Origin: Porphyromonadaceae bacterium FC4
GTDB lineage: Bacteria; Bacteroidota; Bacteroidia; Bacteroidales; Porphyromonadaceae
Reading direction: 5' to 3'
Assembly: GCA_900120395.1 (NCBI GenBank)
Contig: LT635553.1
Span: 1,160,254-1,224,253 of the forward strand
Length of the DNA: 64,000 bases
Both the position numbers and the translations under genes were made by a program. Below are positions 50,059 through 59,173 of the stretch, in pieces. Numbering within the stretch: the stretch's first letter is position 1; each line of letters opens with the position of its first letter. The notes under the pieces are model-generated. The model saw nothing but the letters and a program-made list of their open reading frames with translations, searched no databases and was not told the DNA's origin.

Positions 50059-50700
50059 ATGGACCTAGAGGTACAAAATATACGACGCGAATACAAGGTA
50101 GGCAGCCTTTCTCGGAAAGACATGCCTGCCGATCCCATTCAGAAGAGTGAGGAGTGGATTCAAGAAGCCATCAGGCTGGATGTGATCGAGCCGACTGCGG
50201 TAGTTGTAGGAACCTGCGGACCGGATTTGCAGCCATCCACTCGTACGGTACTTCTAAAGGAAATACATGATGGGCGTTTCATCTTTTACTCTAACTACGA
50301 AAGCAGAAAAGGTCATCAAATTAACGAGAATCCTAAAGTAAGCCTTACATTTCTCTGGCATCAACTAGAGCGACAGATCCACATCGAGGGTGTATGCAGG
50401 CACGTGGCTCCCGAGGTCTCAGATGCCTACTTTGCTCAGCGCTCATACAAAAGTCGGATAGGAGCTCGGATTTCGCCCCAAAGTCATATCATCCCCAGTC
50501 GTATGTTCATCGTCACCGAGTTTGCCAAAGAAGCTCTCAAGTACCGTCTGGACGTCCCCAGGCCTGAGACCTGGGGAGGCTTCGAAGTCACACCACATCA
50601 TATCGAGTTTTGGCAAGGACGCGAAAGCAGACTGCACGATCGCTTTCTCTATGAACTCCAACAAGACGGGACCTGGTCACTATGCCGCATTGCTCCATGA
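50059..50700 (+). CDS. pdxH: Pyridoxamine 5'-phosphate oxidase
   Basis: A 213-residue FMN enzyme that makes pyridoxal 5'-phosphate. FMN/substrate motifs are PSTRTVLLKE, FYSNYESRKGHQI, HWQ-type LTFLWHQLERQIHIEG and the C-terminal RLHDRFLYE. Its length equals the family norm. The 22-bp gap after trkH suggests read-through. The next gene starts in the stop codon (ATGA at 50697). Confidence 0.96.
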   Translation: MDLEVQNIRREYKVGSLSRKDMPADPIQKSEEWIQEAIRLDVIEPTAVVVGTCGPDLQPSTRTVLLKEIHDGRFIFYSNYESRKGHQINENPKVSLTFLWHQLERQIHIEGVCRHVAPEVSDAYFAQRSYKSRIGARISPQSHIIPSRMFIVTEFAKEALKYRLDVPRPETWGGFEVTPHHIEFWQGRESRLHDRFLYELQQDGTWSLCRIAP

Positions 50701-51791
50701 AAAGAATTCTTATACTATTACTCATATTTGCATTTGTAGCGCCGACAAGTGCTATCGGAAGAGACAAAGACGGTCACTTCATTGTAGTCATTGATGCCGG
50801 ACACGGTGGTCACGACAGTGGTGCTGTTGGTCGTCGCTCCAAAGAAAAAGACATCACACTCGGTGTCGCTCTCAAGGTTGGACAGCAATTAAAGAAGCAG
50901 AATCCCAATATTACGGTCTATTTCACCCGATCAAAGGATGAGTTCATCGGTCTTAATGAGCGCGCCAACTATGCCATAAAGAAGCATGCCGACCTCTTTG
51001 TCTCTATCCATGCCAATGCCACCAAAAGCCGGTCGGTCAAAGGAAGTGAGACTTTTGTACTAGGACTTCACCGCTCACAAGACAACCTCGAAGTCGCAAT
51101 GAAAGAAAATAGTGCCATACTTCTTGAGGAAGATTACACCAAGAAATATGAAGACTTCGACCCTCAGTCTAGCGAATCCTACATTATCTTCCAGTTTATT
51201 CAGAACAAACATCTTGATGCCAGCATCCGCCTGGCTCAGCTTGTACAGTCCGGGCTTGTTGGTTGCGGACGAAATAACAGGGGCGTGAAGCAAGCCGGAT
51301 TCCTTGTCTTGAGGAAAGCAGCGATGCCGAGTGTCCTCATTGAGCTTGGCTTTATTACAAACGCTGATGAGGAGAACTATATGCGGTCAGAGAGTGGACA
51401 GACCACTTTAGCCAAAAACATTGCTTCTGCTATCGTTCAGTATGAAAAGGGGGTAGCACTGCGAAGTGGTCAGAGCACTGCTGTAAAGCCACAGAAGAAA
51501 TCCATCCCGACTGAGCTAGAAAGGGATCCCCAAAATTGTTCATCGGAGGTTTCGTACCGAGTACAGGTCATAGCCGATACTCAACAACTTCCTTCCAATT
51601 CCAAGATATATCGTGACTATGCGGGGCAGGTCAAGTGGTACAAGGAGGGGAAATACTATAAATACACGATTTACGACACTCCTGATCTTCGCCAAGCAAA
51701 AAAGTACCAACAACAGCTGAGAAAACGTTTCAAGGACTGTTTCATTGTTGGATTTGATGCAACGGGGAATAAGGTTGGAAGTTACTACTAA
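50697..51791 (+). CDS. N-acetylmuramoyl-L-alanine amidase (Amidase_3) with SPOR-like tail
   Basis: About 364 residues from ATG 50697, chosen because it overlaps the pdxH stop and begins directly with a signal peptide (MKRILILLLIFAFVAPTSA). An earlier in-frame ATG at 50682 adds five residues. It cleaves the peptide stem from peptidoglycan. Zinc ligands are in DAGHGGHDSG, the GSETFVLG glutamate and SIHANA, and the catalytic glutamate is in LIELGFITN. The C-terminal 75 residues (SYRVQVIADTQQLPS, KYTIYD) look like a SPOR-type septal peptidoglycan-binding domain. An MCE gene follows after 26 bp. Confidence 0.92.
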   Translation: MKRILILLLIFAFVAPTSAIGRDKDGHFIVVIDAGHGGHDSGAVGRRSKEKDITLGVALKVGQQLKKQNPNITVYFTRSKDEFIGLNERANYAIKKHADLFVSIHANATKSRSVKGSETFVLGLHRSQDNLEVAMKENSAILLEEDYTKKYEDFDPQSSESYIIFQFIQNKHLDASIRLAQLVQSGLVGCGRNNRGVKQAGFLVLRKAAMPSVLIELGFITNADEENYMRSESGQTTLAKNIASAIVQYEKGVALRSGQSTAVKPQKKSIPTELERDPQNCSSEVSYRVQVIADTQQLPSNSKIYRDYAGQVKWYKEGKYYKYTIYDTPDLRQAKKYQQQLRKRFKDCFIVGFDATGNKVGSYY

Positions 51792-51817
51792 TCCATTTTT
51801 TACACGCACTGAGGACC

Positions 51818-52708
51818 ATGAAACAGAACATCAGCGATAGTGCCAAAGCATTTAAGATCGGGATTATAACCATCATCACCGTTGTCCTCTTTTACTTTGG
51901 GGTCAACTTTCTCAAGGGCAAAAACGTCTTTGACCGCTCCAAAACCTATTACATTGTCCTCAATGAGACGCACGGTCTGGGGCGCACCTCATCTGTTACT
52001 CTCAACGGCTATCGGGTAGGAAATGTCAGTGACATTCGTTTTGACTACAATAGTATGTCAAAATCTGTAGCTACTATTGCACTAGAGCGAGATCTAGCCC
52101 TTCCAAAAGGCTCAACTGCTGAGGTGTATGCCAACCCCTTTGGTGGAGCACAAGTAAAACTAACAGTGGGGACAGAGGAAGGGACAATCCAACCTGGAGA
52201 CACTATTCGATCGGTTGACACTGCAGATCTTTTGGACAAAGTTGAGAACGAAATAGTTCCCAGCATTACAAAGATGGTGGCAAGCATGGATACACTTCTT
52301 GCTAATCTGAACGCAGTCGTTACAGACCCAAATATCCCCGAAGCAATCTCAGAAATCAATGCTTCTGCACGCAACATACGTCAAACCTCCTATCGCCTCA
52401 ATACCCTCATGCAACAAAAACTGCCTTCGATAATGGATAATATTGATGAAACCTCCGTATCTCTCCGTGAAGCGTCGGGAGCTGTTCAGGCATCTGACAT
52501 CGAGGCTGCCGTGAATGACTTCAAGTTGGTTGTTGCCAACCTCCAAAAGGCGGCATCACAGCTGGAAGGAACAGACGGGACTCTGGGGCTGCTACTCAAT
52601 GACCCCGTGATGTACCAACAGCTTCAGCGTACGATTGCCTCTGCGGACAGTTTGATCGTAGACATCAAGGAAAACCCCAAGCGCTACCTGAAGATTTCTA
52701 TATTCTAA
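51818..52708 (+). CDS. MlaD/MCE family lipid transport protein
   Basis: 296 residues. One N-terminal membrane helix (IGIITIITVVLFYFGVNF) anchors a single MCE domain at about 40-120 (THGLGRTSSVTLNGYRVGNV). A long helical/coiled-coil region follows. It is the periplasmic substrate-binding part of a Mla-type phospholipid or lipid transporter. The partner permease and ATPase are not adjacent, as is common in Bacteroidota. It follows the amidase on the same strand with 26 bp between. Confidence 0.85.
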   Translation: MKQNISDSAKAFKIGIITIITVVLFYFGVNFLKGKNVFDRSKTYYIVLNETHGLGRTSSVTLNGYRVGNVSDIRFDYNSMSKSVATIALERDLALPKGSTAEVYANPFGGAQVKLTVGTEEGTIQPGDTIRSVDTADLLDKVENEIVPSITKMVASMDTLLANLNAVVTDPNIPEAISEINASARNIRQTSYRLNTLMQQKLPSIMDNIDETSVSLREASGAVQASDIEAAVNDFKLVVANLQKAASQLEGTDGTLGLLLNDPVMYQQLQRTIASADSLIVDIKENPKRYLKISIF

Positions 52709-52739
52709 GGACAATGTTTAATCATCCATATACTTCAAA

Positions 52740-53690
52740 ATGAAAAATATACTCATCATCGGCTCTACAGGACAAATCGGCACTGAGCTTACAATGCACC
52801 TGAGAAACCATTACCAGGGAAACGTAGTGGCAGGGTATATCCCCGCAGCTGCTCCAAAGGGTGAACTTCTTGAAAGCGGTCCCGCCGAAGTCGTAGACAT
52901 CACCAATGCTCAGCAAATAGCTGACACAGTCGAGAAGTACGATATCGACACGATTTTCAACCTGGCTGCATTACTCTCGGCTGTTGCAGAGGCTAAGCCG
53001 CAATTGGCATGGCATATAGGACTGGGAGGGCTGTTTAATGTATTGGAGGTCGCCCGCGAAAAAGGATGTGCCGTATTTACGCCCAGCTCTATCGGGGCTT
53101 TTGGTCCCGGCACGCCCAAGGACAAAACGCCACAAGACACCGTCCAACGTCCACAGACCATGTATGGCGTTACCAAGGTTGCCGGCGAACTGTTGGGGGA
53201 CTACTACCACAAGCGCTTTGGGGTTGACACACGCTCTGTCCGCTTCCCCGGGCTCATTTCAAACGTAGCACTTCCCGGTGGTGGTACGACGGACTATGCA
53301 GTAGACATCTACTACAAGGCAATACAAGACGGTAGCTTCGTATGCCCCATAAAAGCCGGCACCTTCATGGACATGATGTATATGCCGGATGCACTGCATG
53401 CCATGGTGCAGCTGATGGAGGCAGATCCGACCAGACTAAAACACCGTAACTCATTCAACATCGCCTCTATGAGCTTTGAGCCGGAGATGATCTACGCAGC
53501 AATCAAGAAGGAAATGCCTGACTTCACAATGACCTACGAGGTCGATGAGCTCCGGCAACAAATAGCAGAGTCATGGCCCAACTCCCTCGATGACAGCTGT
53601 GCACGTGAAGAATGGGATTGGAGTCCCACATACGATCTCGACAGCATGACACGCGATATGCTTGAAAAACTATCTGCTCGCCTGAAGTAA
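52740..53690 (+). CDS. L-threonine 3-dehydrogenase, short-chain/epimerase type
   Basis: A 316-residue extended short-chain dehydrogenase. The NAD site is GSTGQIG at 8-14. The active-site motif is YGVTK (Tyr/Lys), with PSSIGAFGPGTPKDKTPQ and FPGLISNVALPGGGTTDYAVDIYYKA, the latter diagnostic of the UDP-galactose-epimerase-like threonine dehydrogenase found in Flavobacteria and trypanosomes. It oxidises threonine to 2-amino-3-oxobutyrate. The usual partner 2-amino-3-ketobutyrate ligase is not adjacent. Confidence 0.88.
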   Translation: MKNILIIGSTGQIGTELTMHLRNHYQGNVVAGYIPAAAPKGELLESGPAEVVDITNAQQIADTVEKYDIDTIFNLAALLSAVAEAKPQLAWHIGLGGLFNVLEVAREKGCAVFTPSSIGAFGPGTPKDKTPQDTVQRPQTMYGVTKVAGELLGDYYHKRFGVDTRSVRFPGLISNVALPGGGTTDYAVDIYYKAIQDGSFVCPIKAGTFMDMMYMPDALHAMVQLMEADPTRLKHRNSFNIASMSFEPEMIYAAIKKEMPDFTMTYEVDELRQQIAESWPNSLDDSCAREEWDWSPTYDLDSMTRDMLEKLSARLK

Positions 53691-53801
53691 ACAGGCAGAA
53701 GGTCTACGTTTTTCATGCACACTGTACATTCTGTACCACAAAGCTCTGCCACAGAGATTTCATAAGGGAAAAATAAATCAGTAGAAATAATAAACCCTCA
53801 C

Positions 53802-53855
53802 CTACGGGCTAATCGTTTCACTTGCCATAGGCTAAAAGAAACAATTAGCCCGTAG
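53802..53855 (+). terminator. Long hairpin after the threonine dehydrogenase
   Basis: CTACGGGCTAATCGTTTC pairs with GAAACAATTAGCCCGTAG with one mismatch (18-bp arms, 18-nt loop). There is no T run, so terminator function is likely but not certain. Confidence 0.55.
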
Positions 53856-53919
53856 CTTAAATAATCAGCCTACTACCCCTATTTAAAAAGCATACGAACT
53901 AATACCCAAGCATAGAGCT

Positions 53920-54564
53920 ATGACAGCAACAACATCCCCCACAGTACGGTCTCTGTTCCTGACCACCCTGTTCGTCACATTTCTCGGCATCAGCACCCAT
54001 CAAGCAGCTACTCAAATCATTGCCGTCACTTCCAGCGGTGATCGAGTACTGCTCTTCCCCAACGGGACATGGCGGTATGAGGATGAGCGAGGACCCCTAG
54101 ACCCATTTCCTCAAGATCCATGGGAAAGGAGTCCTTATACAGAAGTATTGGTCCGAAGTACGGCCCAAGGAGAGAATGCCGTAATCACTCTCCAAGACGG
54201 ATTAGTCTTGACCATCGAAAAGGGTCAGATCGTAGACTATAGTTACTACCGCCCATATTCCTGGGGCAATCATGATGAGCGTTCATGGGATGACTATCAT
54301 AAGCGCTACGACAGGATCGGGCAGCACAGAATAGAGTACGACTTTATCACAGGCAAAATAGAGCGTATAGGACCACATAAGATCAAATACGACTTCTTTA
54401 CCGAGGGAGTGAGCCAAATAGACAACCTCAGAATCGAGTACGACCGTACTACCCTAAAGATGAACAGCATCGGTAGTACACGTCTGATATACGATGTATG
54501 GCACCGTAGGCTGGAAGAAGTAAAAGCAGGAAAAGACCAAGGTATTCGCATCATACTGTACTGA
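53920..54564 (+). CDS. Secreted protein with four 17-residue repeats, unknown function
   Basis: 214 residues. A signal peptide spans about 1-31 (LFLTTLFVTFLGIST, cleavage near HQAATQ). The motif VTSSGDRVLLFPNGTWRYED is seen in several Bacteroidota secreted proteins. From about 130 to 200 there are four tandem 17-residue units built on IGxxxIxYD (IGQHRIEYD, IGPHKIKYD, IDNLRIEYD, IGSTRLIYD), reminiscent of YD-type beta repeats. The function is unknown. It has its own leader behind the hairpin and is followed by a repeat locus. Confidence 0.75.
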   Translation: MTATTSPTVRSLFLTTLFVTFLGISTHQAATQIIAVTSSGDRVLLFPNGTWRYEDERGPLDPFPQDPWERSPYTEVLVRSTAQGENAVITLQDGLVLTIEKGQIVDYSYYRPYSWGNHDERSWDDYHKRYDRIGQHRIEYDFITGKIERIGPHKIKYDFFTEGVSQIDNLRIEYDRTTLKMNSIGSTRLIYDVWHRRLEEVKAGKDQGIRIILY

Positions 54565-54640
54565 CCTATTGCTCTAATCATCCTCTGAGCATGCTCATAA
54601 GAAATCCCGACGTTTTTACCACTCTGGATCAAGCAAAAAT

Positions 54641-54721
54641 ATTTCACGGATAGGAGCGAAAGGTTTCCAGTAGGAAAGAAATCGATTTGACGGATAGAAG
54701 AGAACTGTTTCCAGTAGGAAA
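54641..54721 (-). repeat. 44-nt interspersed repeat, locus H (two units)
   Basis: Palindromes at 54664-54677 and 54708-54721 in reverse orientation. One unit has CACGGATAG in place of GACGGATAG. The remainder of the 325-bp gap shows nothing I can name. Confidence 0.94.
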
Positions 54722-54889
54722 CTTTTGGCGATGGGTCAACCGCTTTCCAAAAAATCCATATCTGTTTGTTTATCTGAGACATACGCCGATTATCGCGAAG
54801 AGCCTGATCTGATTACTCCAAATTACACTTAGAAACCACCGAGAAGACATTATTTGTGAGTATATTTATATCCTCACACACCTGATGAA

Positions 54890-55762
54890 ATGAATAAGAC
54901 TTCGAAGAGCTACAACATTCATTCTCCCGTCACCATCGGGCAGATCATACTCTTATTCGGCGTAATGATCCTGATGACCTGGCTCACAACCATGCTGGTC
55001 GTTCCGATCTTGAAGCTGACCACATCCAGTGAAGTAAGGCTGATCCAGTTCACCCAAATCCTCACAGGACTTCTGACGTTCATGGTCCCCCCTCTGGTGG
55101 TGATTGGCTATCAAAAAGCTAAGCGTGAGGTGCCGTTTGTTAACTTTGGCAGCCCTAAGCTCACTCCTGCCGGTGCAGTATCTTCGGTAGTACTCGTCTT
55201 ACTGGCACAGCCCATTTCTATTTTTCTCACGTGGGTCATGAGCCTGATCCCCTCCCCTGAGTTTCTCCGCCAAATAGAATCTCAGATAGCCTACTCCACC
55301 GAGCTGCTGCTCACCCCGCACAACGCTCCGGACGTACTACTTACTCTGGTGTCCATATGCATTGTGGCACCATTGGCTGAAGAGTACTTTTTCAGAGGAG
55401 CCTTGCAAGGCTGGATGATTGCACGAAGCAAGTCTGTTCATCTAAGTGTCGTACTCGTAGCCTTGGTGTTTGGAATCATTCACTTAGAGTGGATCGGCAT
55501 GCTTCCCCGCATTGCTCTAGGATTGGTACTTGGCTATTGCGCTGTTTACTACGGTATTTCTACAGCTGTTTTTGCTCATGCTGTCAATAATCTGATCGTC
55601 TACCTGACATTTGTCGTAGGTGGACAAGACTTTTCGCAAGCAACTTTTAGCCCCCAAGAGGTGATCCTCTATGGCATCGCAACCATTGGCTGCGTGTGGC
55701 TTATCATAAAGACATTTCATAACCAACAAAAGAAGATAGCTCATGAAAAAGAACCTCATTAA
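54890..55762 (+). CDS. CPBP family intramembrane metalloprotease
   Basis: A 290-residue polytopic membrane protein with about eight helices and the Abi/CPBP (type II CAAX-processing-like) motifs. EEYFFRGALQG is the EExxxR motif, and FGIIHLEW (the FxxxH motif) and HAVNNLIVY (HxxxN) complete the site. Members cleave prenylated or membrane proteins; the substrate here is unknown. Its stop lies inside the first codons of the GH29 gene (20-bp overlap), an unusual pairing. Confidence 0.85.
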   Translation: MNKTSKSYNIHSPVTIGQIILLFGVMILMTWLTTMLVVPILKLTTSSEVRLIQFTQILTGLLTFMVPPLVVIGYQKAKREVPFVNFGSPKLTPAGAVSSVVLVLLAQPISIFLTWVMSLIPSPEFLRQIESQIAYSTELLLTPHNAPDVLLTLVSICIVAPLAEEYFFRGALQGWMIARSKSVHLSVVLVALVFGIIHLEWIGMLPRIALGLVLGYCAVYYGISTAVFAHAVNNLIVYLTFVVGGQDFSQATFSPQEVILYGIATIGCVWLIIKTFHNQQKKIAHEKEPH

Positions 55763-57533
55763 GAGCACAACAATTACATTTGCCCTCCTCTGCGGGCTTA
55801 TGTCTTGTTCGCCCAAAAAGGCAACAACCTACTACGAGCAGCACGTAACCTTTCCGGAAGGAGCCACACTGGAACAAAAGCTAGATATGGCATCCCGGCT
55901 CACCCCCTCTCCCATGCAGCTACAATGGCAACAGCTCGAGCTGACGGCATTTGTCCACTTTGGGGTAAATACCTTCACCAACCGTGAGTGGGGCGACGGA
56001 CAGGAGGATCCCAATGTTTTCAACCCCGTCAACCTAGACACAGACCAGTGGGTGAGCACACTGAAGGAGGCGGGATTCAAGATGGTGATCCTCACGGCTA
56101 AGCACCATGATGGTTTTTGCCTATGGCCCACAGCCACTACGGAGCACTCCGTAGCCTCATCATCATGGCGCAATGGAAAGGGGGACGTCGTAGCCGATCT
56201 GGCTCAGTCTTGCAAAAAATACGGCATGAAGCTGGGGCTCTACCTATCTCCCTGGGATAGAAACCACCCCACCTATGGCTCCGGAGACGGATACAACAAG
56301 GTCTACCTTGAGCAGCTCACCGAGCTCCTGACCAACTACGGCAGAGTAGATGAGGTGTGGTTTGATGGAGCAAATGGAGAAGGACCAAACGGGAAAAAGC
56401 AGGAGTACGACTGGGACTCCGTGCTTAGCACTATTCGTCGACTCCAGCCGGATGCAGTAACCGCCATCATGGGAACCGAAGTACGCTGGGTAGGTAATGA
56501 GAGTGGTCTCGGACGTGAGACAGAGTGGAGCTCGACCATACTTCCCCCAAGTGCTCTTGCGCACGCAAAGGCAACGGAAGAAAGGCTGGGAATCAACGCT
56601 CAGACCAAAGACCTCGGAAGTCGCGAGCGAATAGAACAAGTAGACGAAATGTTTTGGTACCCTAGCGAAGTAGACGTATCCATACGCCCAGGGTGGTTTT
56701 ACCATGCAAACGAAAACCCAAAGAGCCTTGAGCAGCTCGTGGATATTTACTTTCAATCCGTTGGAATGAACTCTAGTCTTCTGCTCAATATACCGCCCAA
56801 TCGTGACGGTCTATTTGATGAAAAAGATGTAGAGCAGATAAAGGCACTTGGCAAGTATATTCAAGCTTTTAATGACAATAAAATATCTACCGAAGAGGAT
56901 TGGGTGGAAGTTGTCGAAAACAGTGCGACAATCAATGTAGATGGCTCCAAGACATTTGATGCCATAATGCTTCAAGAAGATATTAGTAAAGGGCAGAAGG
57001 TAGAGAGCTTTACGGTAGAGGCTTACTCAAATGGTTCGTGGCACCAAGTCGCAGAGGGGACGACCATAGGGTACAAGCGCATACTGCTGACAGATGCTCC
57101 TGTCCAATCGGATAAACTGAGAGTAAACCTAACCGGCACACGTGGTCCGGTCACCCATCTCATGTTTGCCGCTTATAAGCGCCCGACGATCAACGCCGAT
57201 ACAAAAGTGGAGAATATCACCAACCTGACGGCAGAAGAGGAGTGGGTCATCAAAGACATGAAAGATAGCACACTAACCATTGAGTTGCTTACTGAGGCTG
57301 ACGGCTTTTGGTTTGAGCCAGGAGAGACAAACAGCATTACTAACTACGAACTGCGTCAGTCTGACCAAATATTGATCGATGGAGAATTTGGGAACATCCA
57401 AAACAACCCCATCACTCAGTATATCCCTTTCCCAAACAAAACAAAGGGTCAGATCATTCTTCGCCTCACTGATAACAATGGGGCGACTACCACTCTTCAA
57501 AAGGATCAAATCGGTTTTTACAGAGAAAAATGA
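55743..57533 (+). CDS. GH29 alpha-L-fucosidase, lipoprotein
   Basis: 596 residues. The signal peptide ends in a lipobox (LMSC, Cys at about 22), so it is a surface or periplasmic lipoprotein. The GH29 core starts with [19 protein letters not shown] and has the H-H sugar-binding motif [12 protein letters not shown]. The nucleophile is D208 in WFDGANG. From about 380 a discoidin-like domain follows ([21 protein letters not shown]). It removes terminal fucose from glycans and complements the beta-galactosidase at 6 kb. The start overlaps the CPBP gene by 20 bp; nfo starts in its stop (ATGA). Confidence 0.92.
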   Translation: MKKNLIKSTTITFALLCGLMSCSPKKATTYYEQHVTFPEGATLEQKLDMASRLTPSPMQLQWQQLELTAFVHFGVNTFTNREWGDGQEDPNVFNPVNLDTDQWVSTLKEAGFKMVILTAKHHDGFCLWPTATTEHSVASSSWRNGKGDVVADLAQSCKKYGMKLGLYLSPWDRNHPTYGSGDGYNKVYLEQLTELLTNYGRVDEVWFDGANGEGPNGKKQEYDWDSVLSTIRRLQPDAVTAIMGTEVRWVGNESGLGRETEWSSTILPPSALAHAKATEERLGINAQTKDLGSRERIEQVDEMFWYPSEVDVSIRPGWFYHANENPKSLEQLVDIYFQSVGMNSSLLLNIPPNRDGLFDEKDVEQIKALGKYIQAFNDNKISTEEDWVEVVENSATINVDGSKTFDAIMLQEDISKGQKVESFTVEAYSNGSWHQVAEGTTIGYKRILLTDAPVQSDKLRVNLTGTRGPVTHLMFAAYKRPTINADTKVENITNLTAEEEWVIKDMKDSTLTIELLTEADGFWFEPGETNSITNYELRQSDQILIDGEFGNIQNNPITQYIPFPNKTKGQIILRLTDNNGATTTLQKDQIGFYREK

Positions 57534-58384
57534 GAATAAAACATATCGGTGCGCATGTATCCGCCGCAGGTGGAGTACAGAATGCTCCCATCAATGCGAG
57601 CGAAATCGGAGCAAATGCTTTTGCTCTTTTCACGCGCAACCAACGTCAGTGGTTTCCAAAGCCACTGGAGGATAAGGACATTGAAGCTTTCAAAAGAAAC
57701 ATCGATGAGCTAGGTTTTTCGCCTGATTACATCCTTCCTCACAACAGTTACTTGATCAACCTTGGTGCTCCTGATCCTGAGGTTCTCAAAAAAAGCAGGC
57801 ATGCCTTCCATGACGAAATGCAACGATGTGAACTGCTTGGGCTGAAGATGCTCAACTTTCACCCCGGAAGTCACCTCAAGAAAATATCCGAGCAGGACTG
57901 TTTAGCTCAGATCGCAGAAGGAATAAACCTTGCTCACCAACGCTCTAAAGGTGTCGTAGCAGTACTGGAGAACACCGCCGGTCAGGGAACAAATATGGGT
58001 TATCGGTTCGAGCACTTGGCGGAGATCATTGATCAAGTGGAGGACAAGACCCGGATAGGCGTCTGCATAGATACGGCACACACCTTTGCTGCCGGGTACG
58101 ATATCAGTACCAAAGAGGGGTATATGTCCACGATGAAGGAGTTTGACGACACGGTCGGGCTCAAATATTTGCGCGGTATTCACCTCAACGACTCAAAGAA
58201 AGAACTTGCAAGTCGAGTGGATCGACATGCCTCACTTGGTGAAGGGTTCATAAACATGGCCCTTTTTGAAGCGTTGATCCAAGATCCACGAACGGATGAT
58301 ATCCCTATCATCCTTGAGACTCCCGACCCGGACCGATGGGCAGAAGAGATTGCACTGCTCCGTAGCTTCCTAGAGAGAGAGTAG
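57530..58384 (+). CDS. nfo: Endonuclease IV (AP endonuclease)
   Basis: A 284-residue TIM-barrel, three-zinc enzyme that cuts 5' of abasic sites in base excision repair. Metal ligands are in [42 protein letters not shown] and the C-terminal ETPD. N-terminal [11 protein letters not shown] is the family signature. It overlaps the fucosidase stop by 4 bp and ispE starts directly after its stop, so the four genes from the CPBP gene to ispE look like one message. Confidence 0.97.
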   Translation: MRIKHIGAHVSAAGGVQNAPINASEIGANAFALFTRNQRQWFPKPLEDKDIEAFKRNIDELGFSPDYILPHNSYLINLGAPDPEVLKKSRHAFHDEMQRCELLGLKMLNFHPGSHLKKISEQDCLAQIAEGINLAHQRSKGVVAVLENTAGQGTNMGYRFEHLAEIIDQVEDKTRIGVCIDTAHTFAAGYDISTKEGYMSTMKEFDDTVGLKYLRGIHLNDSKKELASRVDRHASLGEGFINMALFEALIQDPRTDDIPIILETPDPDRWAEEIALLRSFLERE

Positions 58385-59173
58385 ATGATCACCTTTCCTT
58401 CTGCAAAACTCAACATAGGTCTAAGGGTAACTGAAAAGCGTCCGGACGGGTACCACAACCTCCAGACCCTTTTCTACCAAATACCACTGCACGACTCCCT
58501 GGAGATCCTTCCCTCTAAGGAAGGAATGCTCTGGGACGACAGCTCTGACCTACCGGAGGACAACTTGGTAATCAAAGCTTACCGAGCTGTACAAAAGATC
58601 TATCCGACCCTCCCCGCGGTCCGTATATTCTTACGCAAAAGGATTCCTATGGGCTCGGGGCTGGGTGGAGGATCATCTGATGCTACTGCCACCCTGCTGA
58701 TGTTCAACCGTCTCTTCGATCTGGGAATGAGTGACACGACACTGCACCACTTGGCTACCGGGCTCGGCGCAGACTGCCCCTTTTTCCTAAAAACCAGTCC
58801 ACACATAGCTGAGGGGATTGGAGACATCCTTGAGCCATTTCCACTGGATCTCACGGGGTACTACCTAACGCTTGTCTTCCCGGGTATCCACATTTCAACT
58901 AAAGAAGCATACACGGCTGTACCGGTTGGACAACCGGAGGAAGATCTTCGCACCTCACTAAATCGTCCAATCTCAGAATGGAAAGAGTGGGTCAAGAATG
59001 ACTTTGAGAAAAATCTTTTTGTAGCCTACCCTACTCTGGCAGAAATAAAGAAAAGCCTTTATGCTTCCGGTGCCATCTACGCTTCAATGAGTGGCTCGGG
59101 ATCCGCCATCTATGGGCTTAGCCATGAGCCTCTGAACATCGATAACTATGCTACCAAAACCTTAAAACTATGA
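58385..59173 (+). CDS. ispE: 4-diphosphocytidyl-2-C-methyl-D-erythritol kinase
   Basis: A 262-residue GHMP kinase of the MEP pathway, acting after IspD. Motif 1 is PSAKLNIGL; the ATP-binding glycine loop is MGSGLGGGSSDAT; motif 3 is ASMSGSGSAIYGL. The first codon follows the nfo stop with no gap. It ends with a 4-bp overlap with the S9 peptidase. Confidence 0.96.
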   Translation: MITFPSAKLNIGLRVTEKRPDGYHNLQTLFYQIPLHDSLEILPSKEGMLWDDSSDLPEDNLVIKAYRAVQKIYPTLPAVRIFLRKRIPMGSGLGGGSSDATATLLMFNRLFDLGMSDTTLHHLATGLGADCPFFLKTSPHIAEGIGDILEPFPLDLTGYYLTLVFPGIHISTKEAYTAVPVGQPEEDLRTSLNRPISEWKEWVKNDFEKNLFVAYPTLAEIKKSLYASGAIYASMSGSGSAIYGLSHEPLNIDNYATKTLKL

